A stretch of 64,000 bases of DNA from Sphingopyxis chilensis (GTDB lineage Bacteria; Pseudomonadota; Alphaproteobacteria; Sphingomonadales; Sphingomonadaceae). Below the pieces are notes generated by a model. The model ran no database searches, was not told the origin of the DNA, and saw only the letters and a list, made by a program, of their open reading frames with translations. The stretch spans positions 1,707,501 to 1,771,500 of the forward strand of contig NZ_CP142394.1 in the NCBI RefSeq assembly GCF_035930445.1, read 5' to 3'. Shown here one piece after another: positions 1 to 9,500 of the stretch (position 1 is the first letter of the stretch; each line of letters begins with the position of its first letter). The translations under genes and the position numbers were made by a program.

Positions 1-1359
1 CGCATCGCCGTCGCGGCCGATGAGGCCCGTATCGACCGTGCCCGCGATGAAATCGGGATGGTCGAGGGCGTTGATCAGGAAGGCCGAATTGGTCTTTACC
101 GGCCAGATCGCGCTGTCCTCAAGCATCTCCGACAGCAATTCGCGCGCTTCCTCGCGCTCCTCGCCCCAGGCGATCACCTTGGCGATCATCGGGTCGTAGA
201 AGGGCGAGACCTCGGCGCCTTCATAGACGCCCGTATCGACGCGGCCGATCTGTTCGGGAAGCTGAAAGAGTTCGAGCGTGCCGATGCTCGGCAGGAACCC
301 CTTGGCGGGGTCTTCGGCATAAAGCCGCGCTTCCATCGCCCAGCCGTTGATCGCGAGTTCGTCCTGCGCGAGCGGGATCGGCTCGCCGCTCGCGACGCGA
401 AGCTGCCATTCGACGAGATCGACGCCGGTGATCTCCTCGGTGACCGGATGCTCGACCTGCAGGCGCGTGTTCATTTCCATGAACCAGATGCGGTCGGCGC
501 GGAGGCCTTCCGATGCGTCGGCGATGAACTCGATCGTCCCCGCGCCGACATAGTCGACCGCCTTCGCGGCGCGCACCGCCGCGGCGCAGAGGTCGGCGCG
601 CGTCGCCTCGTCCATACCGGGGGCGGGGGCTTCCTCGATCACCTTCTGGTGGCGGCGCTGGAGCGAGCAGTCGCGTTCGAACAGGTGGACGACATTGCCG
701 TGCGTGTCGCCGAACACCTGCACCTCGATATGGCGCGGAGTCAGGATATACTTCTCGATCAGCACATGGTCGTTGCCGAATGACGATGCCGCCTCGCGCT
801 GGCACGAGGCGAGCGCGTCGAGAAAATCGGCTGGGGCGTCGACCTTGCGCATCCCTTTGCCGCCGCCGCCCGCGACCGCCTTGATGAGGACGGGGTAGCC
901 GATCTGCGCGGCCTGTTCGGCGAGGAAGGCCGGATCCTGATTTTCGCCCATATAGCCCGGCGTGACCGGCACGCCCGCATCAGCCATCAGCTTCTTCGCG
1001 GCGTCCTTCAACCCCATAGCGGTGATCGAAGACGGCTTCGGCCCGACCCAAACGAGCCCGGCATCGGCGACCGCCTGCGCAAACTCGGCATTCTCGGAGA
1101 GGAAGCCATAGCCCGGATGGATCGCCTCGGCGTCCGTCGCCTTCGCGGCGGCGATGATCTTCTCGCCAACCAGATAGGATTCGCGCGCCGGCGACGGCCC
1201 GATATGCACGGCCTCGTCGGCCTCGCGCACATGCAGCGCTTTCGCATCGGCGTCCGAATAGACCGCAACGGTGCGTATGCCCATCTCGCGCGCGGTGCGG
1301 ATGATACGGCAGGCGATTTCGCCGCGATTGGCGATGAGGAGGGAAGTGATCATCATCAT
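1..1359 (-). CDS. mccA: Methylcrotonoyl-CoA carboxylase, biotin-carboxylase (alpha) subunit, 3' end outside window
   Basis: N-terminal 453 residues of a biotin-dependent acyl-CoA carboxylase alpha subunit; the gene runs off the left edge, so the biotinyl domain is not visible. The start reads [15 protein letters not shown], the usual biotin-carboxylase opening. The ATP-grasp glycine loop GGGGKGM lies near residue 165-170, and the signature EMNTRLQVEHPVTE begins near residue 295. The last visible residues (HPDFIAGTVDTGLI) resemble methylcrotonoyl-CoA carboxylases. With MccB it would carboxylate 3-methylcrotonyl-CoA in cytosolic leucine/isovalerate degradation. The first ATG overlaps the mccB stop by one base (TAATG); three consecutive ATG codons leave the exact start open. 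A propionyl- or geranyl-CoA specificity cannot be fully excluded, but the mccB and isovaleryl-CoA dehydrogenase neighbours favour leucine breakdown. Confidence 0.9.
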   Translation of the reverse strand, partial: MMMITSLLIANRGEIACRIIRTAREMGIRTVAVYSDADAKALHVREADEAVHIGPSPARESYLVGEKIIAAAKATDAEAIHPGYGFLSENAEFAQAVADAGLVWVGPKPSSITAMGLKDAAKKLMADAGVPVTPGYMGENQDPAFLAEQAAQIGYPVLIKAVAGGGGKGMRKVDAPADFLDALASCQREAASSFGNDHVLIEKYILTPRHIEVQVFGDTHGNVVHLFERDCSLQRRHQKVIEEAPAPGMDEATRADLCAAAVRAAKAVDYVGAGTIEFIADASEGLRADRIWFMEMNTRLQVEHPVTEEITGVDLVEWQLRVASGEPIPLAQDELAINGWAMEARLYAEDPAKGFLPSIGTLELFQLPEQIGRVDTGVYEGAEVSPFYDPMIAKVIAWGEEREEARELLSEMLEDSAIWPVKTNSAFLINALDHPDFIAGTVDTGLIGRDGDA

Positions 1360-2957
1360 TACATCCTGAACACGCCGAACCCGCGGTCCTCGACCGGGGC
1401 GTTCAGCGTTGCCGCGAAGGCTAGCCCAAGCACGTCGCGCGTCTGGGCGGGGTCGATGATGCCGTCGTCCCAGAGGCGCGCGGTCGCGTGGTAGGGATTG
1501 CCCTCATCCTCATATTTCTGGCGGATCGGCGCCTTGAAGGCTTGAGCCTCTTCCGGCGTCCATTTGTCGGCGTCGCGGTGGACGGTCGCCAGTACCGATG
1601 CCGCCTGTTCGCCGCCCATCACGCTGATCCGCGCATTGGGCCAGGTGAAGAGGAAGCGGGGGCTGTAGGCGCGTCCGCACATGCCGTAGTTGCCTGCGCC
1701 GAAGCTGCCGCCGATCAGCACGGTAATCTTCGGCACCGTCGCGGTTGCCACGGCCGTCACCAGCTTTGCACCATGTTTTGCAATGCCTTCGGCCTCATAT
1801 TTGCCGCCGACCATGAAGCCGCTGATATTCTGGAGGAAGAGCAGGGGAATGCGCCGCTGCTGCGCGAGCTCGATGAAATGCGCGCCCTTGACCGCGCTTT
1901 CGCTGAAGAGCACGCCATTGTTCGCAAGGATCGCGACCGGAATGCCCCAGATATGCGCGAAGCCGCAGACGAGCGTGCTCCCGTAATTCGCCTTGAATTC
2001 GTGAAACTCGCTGCCGTCGACGATGCGCGCGATTACCTCGTGCACATCATAGGGGGCGCGGACGTCATCAGGGACGACGCCGTAAAGCTCTTCGCCATCA
2101 TATTTGGGAGGGCGCGGATCTTTAAGCGCAATCTCGAAACCCTTGTCCTCGCCGAGGTGGCTGACGATGTCGCGAACGATCGTCAGCGCATGTTCGTCAT
2201 TCTCGGCGAGATGGTCGACGACGCCCGACTTTTTCGCGTGCAGGTCGCCGCCGCCGAGGTCCTCGGCGCTGATTTCTTCGCCCGTCGCGGCCTTCACCAG
2301 CGGCGGGCCGGCAAGGAAGATCGTGCCCTGGTTGCGCACGATCACCGTCTCGTCCGACATCGCGGGGACATAGGCGCCGCCCGCGGTACAACTCCCCATC
2401 ACGCAGGCGATCTGCGGGATGCGCTTGGCACTCATATTCGCCTGGTTGAAGAAGATGCGCCCGAAATGGTCGCGGTCGGGAAACACTTGGTCCTGATGCG
2501 GCAGGTTCGCGCCGCCGCTGTCGACGAGGTAGATGCAGGGCAGGCGGTTCGCCTCGGCAATCTCCTGCGCGCGCAGATGCTTCTTGACCGTCATCGGATA
2601 GTAAGTGCCGCCCTTCACCGTCGCATCGTTGCAGACGACCATGCACTGGCGCCCCGACACGCGGCCGATCCCGCAGATCAGCCCCGCGCCGGGCACTTCG
2701 CCGTCGTAGAGGTCGTTCGCCGCGAGCTGGCCGATTTCGAGGAAGGGCGAGCCCGGATCGAGCAATCGCTCGACGCGCTCGCGCGGCAGCAGCTTGCCGC
2801 GGCTCCTATGCCGCTCTCGCGACTTTTCGTTGCCGCCGAGCGCAGCTTCGGCGACCGCCGTCCGCAGCGCGTCGGTCAGCGCGCGATTATGCGCGCTGCG
2901 CGTGCGATATTCGTCGCTGTCCGCGTTGATATTCGTGCCGAGAACCGGTGCGCTCAC
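1359..2957 (-). CDS. mccB: Methylcrotonoyl-CoA carboxylase, carboxyltransferase (beta) subunit
   Basis: A 532-residue carboxyltransferase subunit, the normal length for MccB, which moves the carboxyl group from carboxybiotin to 3-methylcrotonyl-CoA. It has the characteristic N-terminal [20 protein letters not shown], the segment [15 protein letters not shown] and the acyl-CoA pocket [20 protein letters not shown]. The C-terminal half has [20 protein letters not shown], typical of the CoA-carboxylase C-terminal domain. The start is GTG preceded by a GGGAGAG ribosome-binding site. It is co-transcribed with mccA, whose start overlaps this stop codon. The divergent neighbour is an M13 peptidase 146 bp away. 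The assignment to methylcrotonoyl- rather than propionyl-CoA rests on the family-specific [16 protein letters not shown] segments and on context. Confidence 0.93.
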   Translation of the reverse strand: MSAPVLGTNINADSDEYRTRSAHNRALTDALRTAVAEAALGGNEKSRERHRSRGKLLPRERVERLLDPGSPFLEIGQLAANDLYDGEVPGAGLICGIGRVSGRQCMVVCNDATVKGGTYYPMTVKKHLRAQEIAEANRLPCIYLVDSGGANLPHQDQVFPDRDHFGRIFFNQANMSAKRIPQIACVMGSCTAGGAYVPAMSDETVIVRNQGTIFLAGPPLVKAATGEEISAEDLGGGDLHAKKSGVVDHLAENDEHALTIVRDIVSHLGEDKGFEIALKDPRPPKYDGEELYGVVPDDVRAPYDVHEVIARIVDGSEFHEFKANYGSTLVCGFAHIWGIPVAILANNGVLFSESAVKGAHFIELAQQRRIPLLFLQNISGFMVGGKYEAEGIAKHGAKLVTAVATATVPKITVLIGGSFGAGNYGMCGRAYSPRFLFTWPNARISVMGGEQAASVLATVHRDADKWTPEEAQAFKAPIRQKYEDEGNPYHATARLWDDGIIDPAQTRDVLGLAFAATLNAPVEDRGFGVFRM

Positions 2958-3103
2958 TGTATCGTCTCTCCCTGTAGCCCGTTCGGAACTAACCCGCCGC
3001 TCGTCGATTGAAAAGCGCAGCAGGCCGAAAATGGTTGGAATTGAAACCGGATTTTCCCACGCGTCGGCCGCCTGCCTATCCGTGACAAAACAAGGTCATT
3101 TCC

Positions 3104-5188
3104 ATGAAAAAAGCTGTCTTCGCCGTCCTCCTGTCCACCGCCGCCGTTCTCGCGGGGCCCGTCGCCTGCAGCAGCGGCAAGGATAGCTCCGCCGCTTACA
3201 CGGTCGGCACCGATATCGGGATCGGCAAGGCAGCGATGGACACGAGCGCCAAGCCCGGCGACGACTTTTACGCCTATGCCAACGGGAATTGGGACAAGGC
3301 GAATGAAATTCCCGCCGACCGCTCGTCGATCGGTGCTTTTTACGTCGCGCAGCTCGAGACCGAAAAGCGCAACCGCGAACTGATCGGCGCGATCGTCCAG
3401 CAGGGCGGCGAGCCGGGGACCAACGACGGCCGCATCGCGGCATTCTACAAGGCTTACACCGATGTGAAGGCGATCGACGCCGCGGGCATGAAGCCCGTCG
3501 CCGCCGACCTCGCGCGCTTCGCCGCGATTACCGACAAGACCGCGTTGTCGAAGGTCCTCGGCGAACAGCTCCGCGCCGACGTCGATCCGCTCAACGCCAC
3601 CGACTTCCAGACCGAAAATCTGTTCGGCGTGTTCGTAACGCAGGGACTCGCGACGCCGGGCGAAGTGATCCCCTATCTGTTGCAGGGCGGGCTCGGTATG
3701 CCCGAGCGCGAATATTATCTGTCGGCCGATCCCAAGATGGCGAGCATTCGTACTGCCTATCAGGACTATATCGCCAAGCTGCTGACCGCCGCCGGGCAGA
3801 GCGACGCCGCGGCGAAGGCGAAGCGCATCTATGACCTCGAGGTCAAGATCGCCAAGGCCCACGCGACGCGTGAGCAGAGCGAGGATTTCACCAAGTCGGC
3901 TGACGTCTGGGCCAAGGCCGATTTCGCCAAGAAGGCGCCCGGCATCGACTGGCCCGCGTTCATGAGCGCCGCCAAGCTTGAGGGCGCCACAAAGTTCGGC
4001 GCCTATCATGCGAAAGCGATCACCGGCCTGTCGGCGCTCGTGGCGTCCGAACCGCTCGACGCCTGGAGGGACTGGCTTGCCTTCCACCAGATCAACAGTC
4101 ACGCCGACGTGCTGCCGAGCGCAATCGATAGCGCGCATTTCGCTTTCTATGGCACGACGCTCTCCGGCACGCCGCAGCAGCGCAGTCGCGAAAAGCGCGC
4201 GCTCGACGCGCTGGACACCTATCTCGGCGACGAGGTGGGCAAGGCCTATGCCGACAAATATTTCCCCGCCTCGGCCAAGGCCGAAGTCGGCGACATGGTG
4301 AAGAACATCAAGGCCGCCTTCGCGACGCGCGTGAACGGCATCGACTGGATGGCGCCCGAAACCAAGAAGGAAGCGATCAAGAAGGTCGAGACCATTGCAG
4401 TGGGCGTCGGCTACCCCGACAGCTGGCGCGACTATGGCAGCTACACGGTCAGCGCGTCCGACGCCTATGCGAACGAGGTCGCGGGACAGAAGGCCGAATA
4501 TGCGCACCAACTCGCCAAGATCGGCAAGCCGATGGACAAGGGCGAATGGTGGATGATTCCGCAGACCGTCAACGCGGTGAACCTGCCCGTCCAGAACGCC
4601 CTGAACTTCCCCGCCGCGATCCTTCAGCCGCCCTTCTTCAATGCCAAGGCCGACCCGGCGTTCAACTATGGCGCGATCGGCGCGGTGATCGGGCATGAGA
4701 TCAGCCACAGCTTTGACAATAATGGCGCGGCGTTCGATTCGACCGGCGCGCTGCGCAACTGGTGGACCCCGGCGGATCTGGCGAAGTTCGACGCCGCGGG
4801 CGATGCGCTTGCCGCGCAGTTCGACACCTACAAGCCGTTTCCCGATCTGGCGGTCAACGGCAAGCTCACGCTCGGCGAGAATATCGCCGACGTGGCCGGG
4901 CTTCAGGCGGCGTACGATGCGTATCGCGCCTCGCTCGGGGGCAAGGAAGCGCCGGTGATCGACGGCTTCACCGGCGACCAGCGCTTCTTCATCGCCTATG
5001 CGCAGACCTGGGCGACCAAGATGCGCGCCGAGGCGCTCCGCGCGCGCGTCGCGACCGACGGCCATGCACCGGGCATGTACCGCGCGCTGACGGTGCGCAA
5101 CCTCGACGCCTGGTACAAGGCATTTGATGTCAAGGAAGGCGACAAGCTCTACCTCGCGCCCGACAAGCGCGTGCGCGTCTGGGGTTAA
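3104..5188 (+). CDS. M13 family zinc metallopeptidase (PepO/neprilysin-like), exported
   Basis: A 694-residue M13 endopeptidase, full length for the family. Zinc ligands are H531 and H535 of HEISHSFD and E592 of ENIADVAG, with the conserved Asp of ENxAD four residues later. The N-terminal M13 domain opens with PGDDFYAYANGNW after an export signal (MKKAVFAVLLSTAAVLAG). A cysteine follows the signal (GPVAC), but Pro at -3 does not fit a good lipobox, so lipid anchoring is uncertain. The C-terminal tail ending in KRVRVWG matches the family end. It probably cleaves peptides in the periplasm or at the outer membrane. It is read opposite to the leucine-degradation genes on either side, and a palindromic repeat follows its stop. 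Confidence 0.95.
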   Translation: MKKAVFAVLLSTAAVLAGPVACSSGKDSSAAYTVGTDIGIGKAAMDTSAKPGDDFYAYANGNWDKANEIPADRSSIGAFYVAQLETEKRNRELIGAIVQQGGEPGTNDGRIAAFYKAYTDVKAIDAAGMKPVAADLARFAAITDKTALSKVLGEQLRADVDPLNATDFQTENLFGVFVTQGLATPGEVIPYLLQGGLGMPEREYYLSADPKMASIRTAYQDYIAKLLTAAGQSDAAAKAKRIYDLEVKIAKAHATREQSEDFTKSADVWAKADFAKKAPGIDWPAFMSAAKLEGATKFGAYHAKAITGLSALVASEPLDAWRDWLAFHQINSHADVLPSAIDSAHFAFYGTTLSGTPQQRSREKRALDALDTYLGDEVGKAYADKYFPASAKAEVGDMVKNIKAAFATRVNGIDWMAPETKKEAIKKVETIAVGVGYPDSWRDYGSYTVSASDAYANEVAGQKAEYAHQLAKIGKPMDKGEWWMIPQTVNAVNLPVQNALNFPAAILQPPFFNAKADPAFNYGAIGAVIGHEISHSFDNNGAAFDSTGALRNWWTPADLAKFDAAGDALAAQFDTYKPFPDLAVNGKLTLGENIADVAGLQAAYDAYRASLGGKEAPVIDGFTGDQRFFIAYAQTWATKMRAEALRARVATDGHAPGMYRALTVRNLDAWYKAFDVKEGDKLYLAPDKRVRVWG

Positions 5189-5196
5189 GTCAACCT

Positions 5197-5300
5197 CGTC
5201 ATTGCGAGCGTAGCGGGCCGAAGGTGGCCGTAGGCCAACCAATCCAGGGCGGTTTACGCCCGCTCTGGATTGCCGCGTCGCTTCGCTCCTCGCAATGACG
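5197..5300. repeat. REP-like palindromic element, family A copy 1
   Basis: Imperfect inverted repeat of about 104 bp with perfect 12-bp ends (CGTCATTGCGAG at 5197-5208 and CTCGCAATGACG at 5289-5300). An inner stem is built from AATCCAG.. and ..CTGGATT. It separates the convergent M13 peptidase and the small membrane protein gene, and its right end abuts the latter's stop codon at 5301. Further copies lie at 53298-53394 and 61709-61791. It could act as a bidirectional transcription end or mRNA 3' stabiliser. Confidence 0.85.
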
Positions 5301-5579
5301 CTATTCATCTGACGTCCCTTCGTCGTCAGGCTTCTTGAGGATAAGGTAACGATAGACGCCGATCGCGTTGATGATCAGCAGCGCGATATTCTGCCATCCG
5401 ATGCCTTCGCTATCGGGTTGCAGAAAACCCCATGCGATCAGTGCAATGCTGCTCGTCACGAAGATAACGAATGCCCAGCCGGTCCAGCGCCGCCCGAGGT
5501 TGAGCGACACCACCAGCGCCGCGAGCGTCGCCGCGCCCGCGCCGTAATATTGCAGGACGGTCAGAAGCGTGTCGCTCAC
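5301..5579 (-). CDS. Small membrane protein, function unknown
   Basis: Predicted 92-residue protein with three hydrophobic segments (about residues 8-26, 35-52 and 62-80) and an acidic tail (KKPDDEGTSDE). The GTG start at 5579 overlaps the stop of the upstream VOC gene (GTGA), which argues against the longer in-frame reading that would run antisense-like sequence into it. The hydrophobic pattern and the internal GWQNIALLIINAIGVYRYL faintly recall PnuC-type or CBU_0592-like small membrane domains, but I do not recognise it firmly. It is the last gene of the isovaleryl-CoA dehydrogenase chain. A palindromic repeat begins immediately after its stop. Confidence 0.72.
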   Translation of the reverse strand: MSDTLLTVLQYYGAGAATLAALVVSLNLGRRWTGWAFVIFVTSSIALIAWGFLQPDSEGIGWQNIALLIINAIGVYRYLILKKPDDEGTSDE

Positions 5580-5995
5580 TGGCCGGTCGATCCGAAAGCG
5601 AATTCGAGCTTCAGCCCGTCGGGATCGGCGAAGAAGACCGCATAATAGGTTGGCCCATAGCGGGGATAATCTGCGGGCGCATCGAGCACTTCTGCATCGA
5701 TGTCGCGCAGCAAGGCATGAAGCGCATCGACATCGTCCCGGCTCTCCGCGGTCCATGCAAGATGATGCAAACCCGGCGAATAGCGGTCATGCGTGCGCTT
5801 GGCTCCCTCGCCGCGGGCCTCGATAATGCCGATCGAATGAAAGGGTTCGCCCTCGCGATCCCAATCGCTGCCATGATCATGGTCCGCCGAACGCCGATAA
5901 CCGAGAAAGCCGAGCACCGCGTCATAAAAGCGGCGCGACCGCTCCCTGTCGGTGACCGTCAGGTCGATATGATGGACAAGCCCGCGCACGCTCAT
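5576..5995 (-). CDS. VOC family (glyoxalase/bleomycin-resistance fold) protein
   Basis: 139 residues with the paired beta-alpha-beta-beta-beta VOC layout. It opens with VHHIDLTVTDRERSRRFYDAVLGFLGY and closes with YYAVFFADPDGLKLEFAF; the candidate metal ligands are the His of the first motif, the His pair in GLHHLAW and the Glu of LEFAF. Such proteins are metal-dependent lyases, dioxygenases or epimerases; the substrate cannot be read from sequence. The start at 5995 overlaps the stop of the upstream membrane-protein gene (ATGA) and is preferred over a longer frame with no VOC similarity. Position after isovaleryl-CoA dehydrogenase hints at a side reaction in branched-chain metabolism, which is inference only. 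Confidence 0.85.
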   Translation of the reverse strand: MSVRGLVHHIDLTVTDRERSRRFYDAVLGFLGYRRSADHDHGSDWDREGEPFHSIGIIEARGEGAKRTHDRYSPGLHHLAWTAESRDDVDALHALLRDIDAEVLDAPADYPRYGPTYYAVFFADPDGLKLEFAFGSTGQ

Positions 5996-6342
5996 GCCAA
6001 CGCGCCGATCAGGGCAAGGATGCCGGCGCCGCTGAGCGCTGGCCACGCGATATGGCGGCCTTTGGTATAGGCGGCGTCGAACAGGCCCGTGGCAAGCCAG
6101 CTCAGGCCGATCACGATAAGGAGCTGCTTCGGCGTTCCGGGCCATGCGACCGCCGCCGCCGAAATCAGCATCAGCACCGCCGTGGCATGCCATGCGAACC
6201 GAATGATGCGGCGCGTCAGCGCGTCGGACAGCGGGCCTTCGCGGCGCCGCAGCAACGGCACGATCAGTCGTCGATAACCCAAAACCGAATGAACTCCGGC
6301 CGTCGTCACCATGAAGGCGGCCGACAGCCAGAGCCAGATCAC
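5992..6342 (-). CDS. Four-helix inner-membrane protein, function unknown
   Basis: 116-residue hydrophobic protein starting at a GTG that overlaps the isovaleryl-CoA dehydrogenase stop codon (GTGA). It shows about four membrane segments (near residues 2-22, 48-68, 74-92 and 99-116) and a basic loop ([19 protein letters not shown]). The stop in turn overlaps the ATG of the VOC gene, so the three reading frames are translationally coupled. No catalytic motif is visible. It resembles small uncharacterised sphingomonad membrane proteins, a weak family impression rather than an identification. Confidence 0.75.
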   Translation of the reverse strand: MIWLWLSAAFMVTTAGVHSVLGYRRLIVPLLRRREGPLSDALTRRIIRFAWHATAVLMLISAAAVAWPGTPKQLLIVIGLSWLATGLFDAAYTKGRHIAWPALSGAGILALIGALA

Positions 6343-7508
6343 GCCCCCGCGCCGATCAGCTCGCGGCCGATCAGCATGCGGCGGATTTCGTTGGTGCCCG
6401 CGCCGATGTCGAGCAGCTTGGCGTCGCGCCAATAACGCTCGACCGGCCAGTCCTTGGTATAGCCCGCGCCGCCGAGGGCCTGGATAGCTTCGCCCGCGAC
6501 CTTCACCGCATTTTCGCTGGCAAGCAGGATGCAGCCCGCGGCGTCGAAGCGCGTCGTCTGCCCCGCGTCGCACGCCTTGGCGACATTGTAGACATAGGAA
6601 CGCGCCGACTGGAGCATGACATACATGTCGGCGACCTTTGCCTGCATCAGCTGGAACGATCCGATCGGCTTGCCGAACTGCTTGCGTTCGCGGACATAGG
6701 GAATGACGGTGTCGAGGCACGCCTGCATGATGCCGAGCTGGAGCCCCGCGAGCACGACGCGTTCATAATCGAGCCCCGACATCAGCACGCCGACCCCGCC
6801 ATTTTCGGGGCCCATGACCTGTTCTTCGGACACTTCGCAGTCAGCGAAGACGAGCTCGGCGGTCGGGGAGCCGCGCATGCCGACCTTGTCGATCTTTTGC
6901 CCGATCGAAAACCCCGGCATGTCCTTTTCGATCAGGAAGGCGGTGATGCCGCGCGAACCGGCTTCGGGGCTCGTCTTTGCATAGACGACGAGCGTGTCGG
7001 CGTGGGTCGCATTGGTGATCCAGAATTTGGTGCCGTTGAGGACATAGCCGCCCTGCACCTTGTCGGCCTTCAGCTTCATCGACACGACATCGCTGCCCGC
7101 GCCCGCCTCCGACATCGCGAGGCTGCCGACATGCTCGCCTGAAATCAGCTTCGGCAGATATTTGGCCTTTTGCTCGGCATTCCCCCAACGGCGGATCTGG
7201 TTGACGCAAAGGTTCGAGTGCGCGCCATAGGAGAGGCCGATCGCGGCGCTGGCGCGGCTCACTTCCTCGACCGCGATCACATGTTCGAGATAGCCGAGGC
7301 CGAGGCCGCCGAACTCCTCCTCGACGGTGATGCCGTGCAGGCCGAGTTCGCCCATCTGCGTCCACAGCTCGTCGCGGGGGAACCAATCCTCCGCGTCGGC
7401 CTTGGCCGCGAGCGGGGCGATCTGTTCGTCGGCGAAGCGGGCGGTAGTTTCGCGGATCATGTCGGCGGTTTCACCGAGGGCGAAGTCGAAATCGGGGGTG
7501 GCGCGCAT
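6339..7508 (-). CDS. ivd: Isovaleryl-CoA dehydrogenase
   Basis: 389-residue FAD acyl-CoA dehydrogenase that oxidises isovaleryl-CoA to 3-methylcrotonyl-CoA, the step before methylcrotonoyl-CoA carboxylase. The catalytic base of this subgroup lies in helix G rather than at the C-terminal loop: here E249 in [12 protein letters not shown], matching the isovaleryl-specific position, while the C-terminal loop reads [11 protein letters not shown] without the usual Glu. The FAD/substrate motif [14 protein letters not shown] is intact. The gene begins a four-gene chain with overlapping stop/start codons. A LysR regulator is divergent, 101 bp away, and may control it (inference). Confidence 0.94.
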   Translation of the reverse strand: MRATPDFDFALGETADMIRETTARFADEQIAPLAAKADAEDWFPRDELWTQMGELGLHGITVEEEFGGLGLGYLEHVIAVEEVSRASAAIGLSYGAHSNLCVNQIRRWGNAEQKAKYLPKLISGEHVGSLAMSEAGAGSDVVSMKLKADKVQGGYVLNGTKFWITNATHADTLVVYAKTSPEAGSRGITAFLIEKDMPGFSIGQKIDKVGMRGSPTAELVFADCEVSEEQVMGPENGGVGVLMSGLDYERVVLAGLQLGIMQACLDTVIPYVRERKQFGKPIGSFQLMQAKVADMYVMLQSARSYVYNVAKACDAGQTTRFDAAGCILLASENAVKVAGEAIQALGGAGYTKDWPVERYWRDAKLLDIGAGTNEIRRMLIGRELIGAGA

Positions 7509-7609
7509 GGATTACCTGTCGATCGAGGGCCGGATGGTCCCAAGATAGTGCATCAAAATTCTAGCATATGGAAATTGAAAGCGCTCGCGGTTTGGCATAA
7601 GTAAAATCT

Positions 7610-8512
7610 ATGATAAAACGCGCGCATATCCGGCAATTCCTCGCGGTCGTCGATGCGGGCAGCTTTACACAGGCCGCCTCGCGCATCCGCGTCACCCAAC
7701 CGGCGCTATCGGCCGGGGTCGCCGAGCTGGAAAGGCTTGTCGGGACGCCGCTGTTCCTGCGCAATCGCCGGCAGATCCGCCTGACCGAGGCGGGCGGGCG
7801 CTTTCTGCCGATCGCGCGCGATCTCGACCGGGGATTCCGCGCGGCGGACGGCTTCGGCCGCGAAAGCGACCGGCACGCGTCCGAGCTGAAGCTGGGCGTT
7901 ATCCGGTCGGTGCCCGGCGAGTTGTTGCAGGCGATCGTCGCGGCGCTGCGGCCGAGTTTTGCAATCGAGATCGTCGAAAACAGCGATGCCGAGCTTCGCG
8001 CCGCGCTGGGCAGCGCGCGCATCCATATGGCGATTGCCGGGCTTCGGCCCGGCGAGCGCGGCCATCCCGTCACCCCGCTCTATGATGAACCGCTGACGAT
8101 GTTCATCGCCGCCGACCATCCGCTCGTCGGCCGGATCGAGGTCACGCCCGATGAACTCGCGGCCGAAACGATGATCGCGCGCCGCTCGTGCGAATTTCTG
8201 GACGCGACGAGCCGGTTCTTCACGCGCCACGGCGTGCGCCCGCGTTTTGCGCTGCGCAGCGAAAGCGACGAGCGATGCCTGCGGATGGTCGCCGCAGGCA
8301 TCGGCATCACCACCGCGCCGGTGTCGCTGGCGATCGACGGGATTGTCCCGCTCAAGGTTGCGGGCTACGACTTTCGCCGCGAGCTGGGACTGATCGCCGA
8401 TCCCGCCTGGGCCGCGCTGCCCGAAATCGCGCCGCGGCTGGCGCATGCGCGCGAGACGATCGGCGCGATTGCGGCCGAGTGGCGGCAGGCGAAGGTCGAT
8501 GTCGCCACATAA
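7610..8512 (+). CDS. LysR-type transcriptional regulator
   Basis: 300 residues with an N-terminal winged helix-turn-helix (residues about 4-62; [34 protein letters not shown]) and a C-terminal periplasmic-binding-like effector domain. The target cannot be read directly. It is divergent from isovaleryl-CoA dehydrogenase, the usual layout for a LysR-controlled gene. It also precedes the sulfate-activation genes cysD-cysNC by 82 bp on the same strand, so a CysB-like role in sulfur assimilation is a competing possibility. The start is the ATG following the AT-rich divergent promoter region; no strong ribosome-binding site is visible. Confidence 0.9.
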   Translation: MIKRAHIRQFLAVVDAGSFTQAASRIRVTQPALSAGVAELERLVGTPLFLRNRRQIRLTEAGGRFLPIARDLDRGFRAADGFGRESDRHASELKLGVIRSVPGELLQAIVAALRPSFAIEIVENSDAELRAALGSARIHMAIAGLRPGERGHPVTPLYDEPLTMFIAADHPLVGRIEVTPDELAAETMIARRSCEFLDATSRFFTRHGVRPRFALRSESDERCLRMVAAGIGITTAPVSLAIDGIVPLKVAGYDFRRELGLIADPAWAALPEIAPRLAHARETIGAIAAEWRQAKVDVAT

Positions 8513-8594
8513 CGACCGGCCTCACAAGTCTGGCTTGCAGCGCCAAAAGGCCATACAGCTTGATCGCTTCATGGAGGGGCGGCAAGGGCGGGGC

Positions 8595-9500
8595 ATGACC
8601 GATACGCTGACCCATCTCGACCGGCTGGAGGCCGAGAGCATCCATATCATGCGCGAAGTGATGGCCGACGCGGCCAAGCCCGTGATGCTGTACAGCGTGG
8701 GCAAGGACAGCGCCGTGATGCTGCATCTCGCGCGCAAGGCTTTCTATCCCTCGCCGCCGCCGTTTCCGCTGCTCCACGTCGATACGACGTGGAAGTTCCA
8801 GGCGATGTACGAGCTGCGCGACCGCATGGCCGCAGAAAGCGGCATGGAGCTGATCGTCTACCAGAACCCCGAAGCGAAGGCGCGCGGGATCAACCCCTTC
8901 GATCATGGCCCATTGCACACCGATATGTGGAAGACCGAAGGGCTGAAGCAGGCGCTCGATCTTCATGGCTTCGACGTCGCGTTTGGCGGCGCGCGGCGCG
9001 ACGAGGAAAAGAGCCGCGCGAAGGAGCGTATCTTCTCCTTCCGCACCGCGACCCATGGCTGGGACCCGAAGAAGCAGCGGCCCGAACTCTGGAACCTTTA
9101 CAACGCCCGCAAGGCGAAGGGCGAAAGCATCCGGGTCTTCCCGATCTCGAACTGGACCGAGCTCGATATCTGGCAATATATCGCGCGCGAAAATATCCCG
9201 ATCGTCCCGCTCTATTTCGCCGCCCCGCGCCCGACGGTCGAGCGCGACGGCCTGCTGCTGATGGTCGACGACGACCGCTTTCCGTTGAAGGAAGGCGAAG
9301 TGCCGGCCCTCCGCTCGGTGCGTTTCCGCACGCTCGGCTGCTATCCGCTCACCGGTGCCGTCGAGAGCCAGGCCAGGACGCTGTCCGAAGTCATTCAGGA
9401 GATGCTGCTGACGACGACCAGCGAACGGCAAGGCCGCATCATCGACAAGGATGGCGGCGATGCTTCGATGGAAAAGAAGAAGCAGGAGGGGTATTTCTGA
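8595..9500 (+). CDS. cysD: Sulfate adenylyltransferase subunit 2
   Basis: 301 residues; PP-loop ATP pyrophosphatase that, with the CysN GTPase, makes adenosine 5'-phosphosulfate from sulfate and ATP. It shows the PP-loop variant [18 protein letters not shown] near residues 33-50, the conserved HVDTTWKF, the arginine-rich [15 protein letters not shown] and the C-terminal KKKQEGYF ending typical of CysD. The ATG at 8595 is chosen because the G-rich stretch just upstream can act as ribosome-binding site; an in-frame ATG at 8571 would add eight residues. The stop overlaps the cysNC start (TGATG), so the two subunits are translationally coupled. Confidence 0.95.
   Translation: MTDTLTHLDRLEAESIHIMREVMADAAKPVMLYSVGKDSAVMLHLARKAFYPSPPPFPLLHVDTTWKFQAMYELRDRMAAESGMELIVYQNPEAKARGINPFDHGPLHTDMWKTEGLKQALDLHGFDVAFGGARRDEEKSRAKERIFSFRTATHGWDPKKQRPELWNLYNARKAKGESIRVFPISNWTELDIWQYIARENIPIVPLYFAAPRPTVERDGLLLMVDDDRFPLKEGEVPALRSVRFRTLGCYPLTGAVESQARTLSEVIQEMLLTTTSERQGRIIDKDGGDASMEKKKQEGYF

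Noticed and set aside
1488..3011. 507-codon open frame on the + strand opposite mccB
   Set aside because: Arg/Ala/Asp-rich translation with no family pattern, mirrored against a recognised enzyme; a high-GC antisense frame.
2954..5308. 784-codon open frame opposite the M13 peptidase
   Set aside because: Repetitive Gly/Arg/Asp composition, start inside a palindromic repeat, and complete overlap with a well-recognised gene.
7596..7612. CATA-N9-TATG dyad at the lysR start as a LysR operator
   Set aside because: Arms of only four bases, overlapping the start codon; LysR sites usually lie further upstream. Could be chance.
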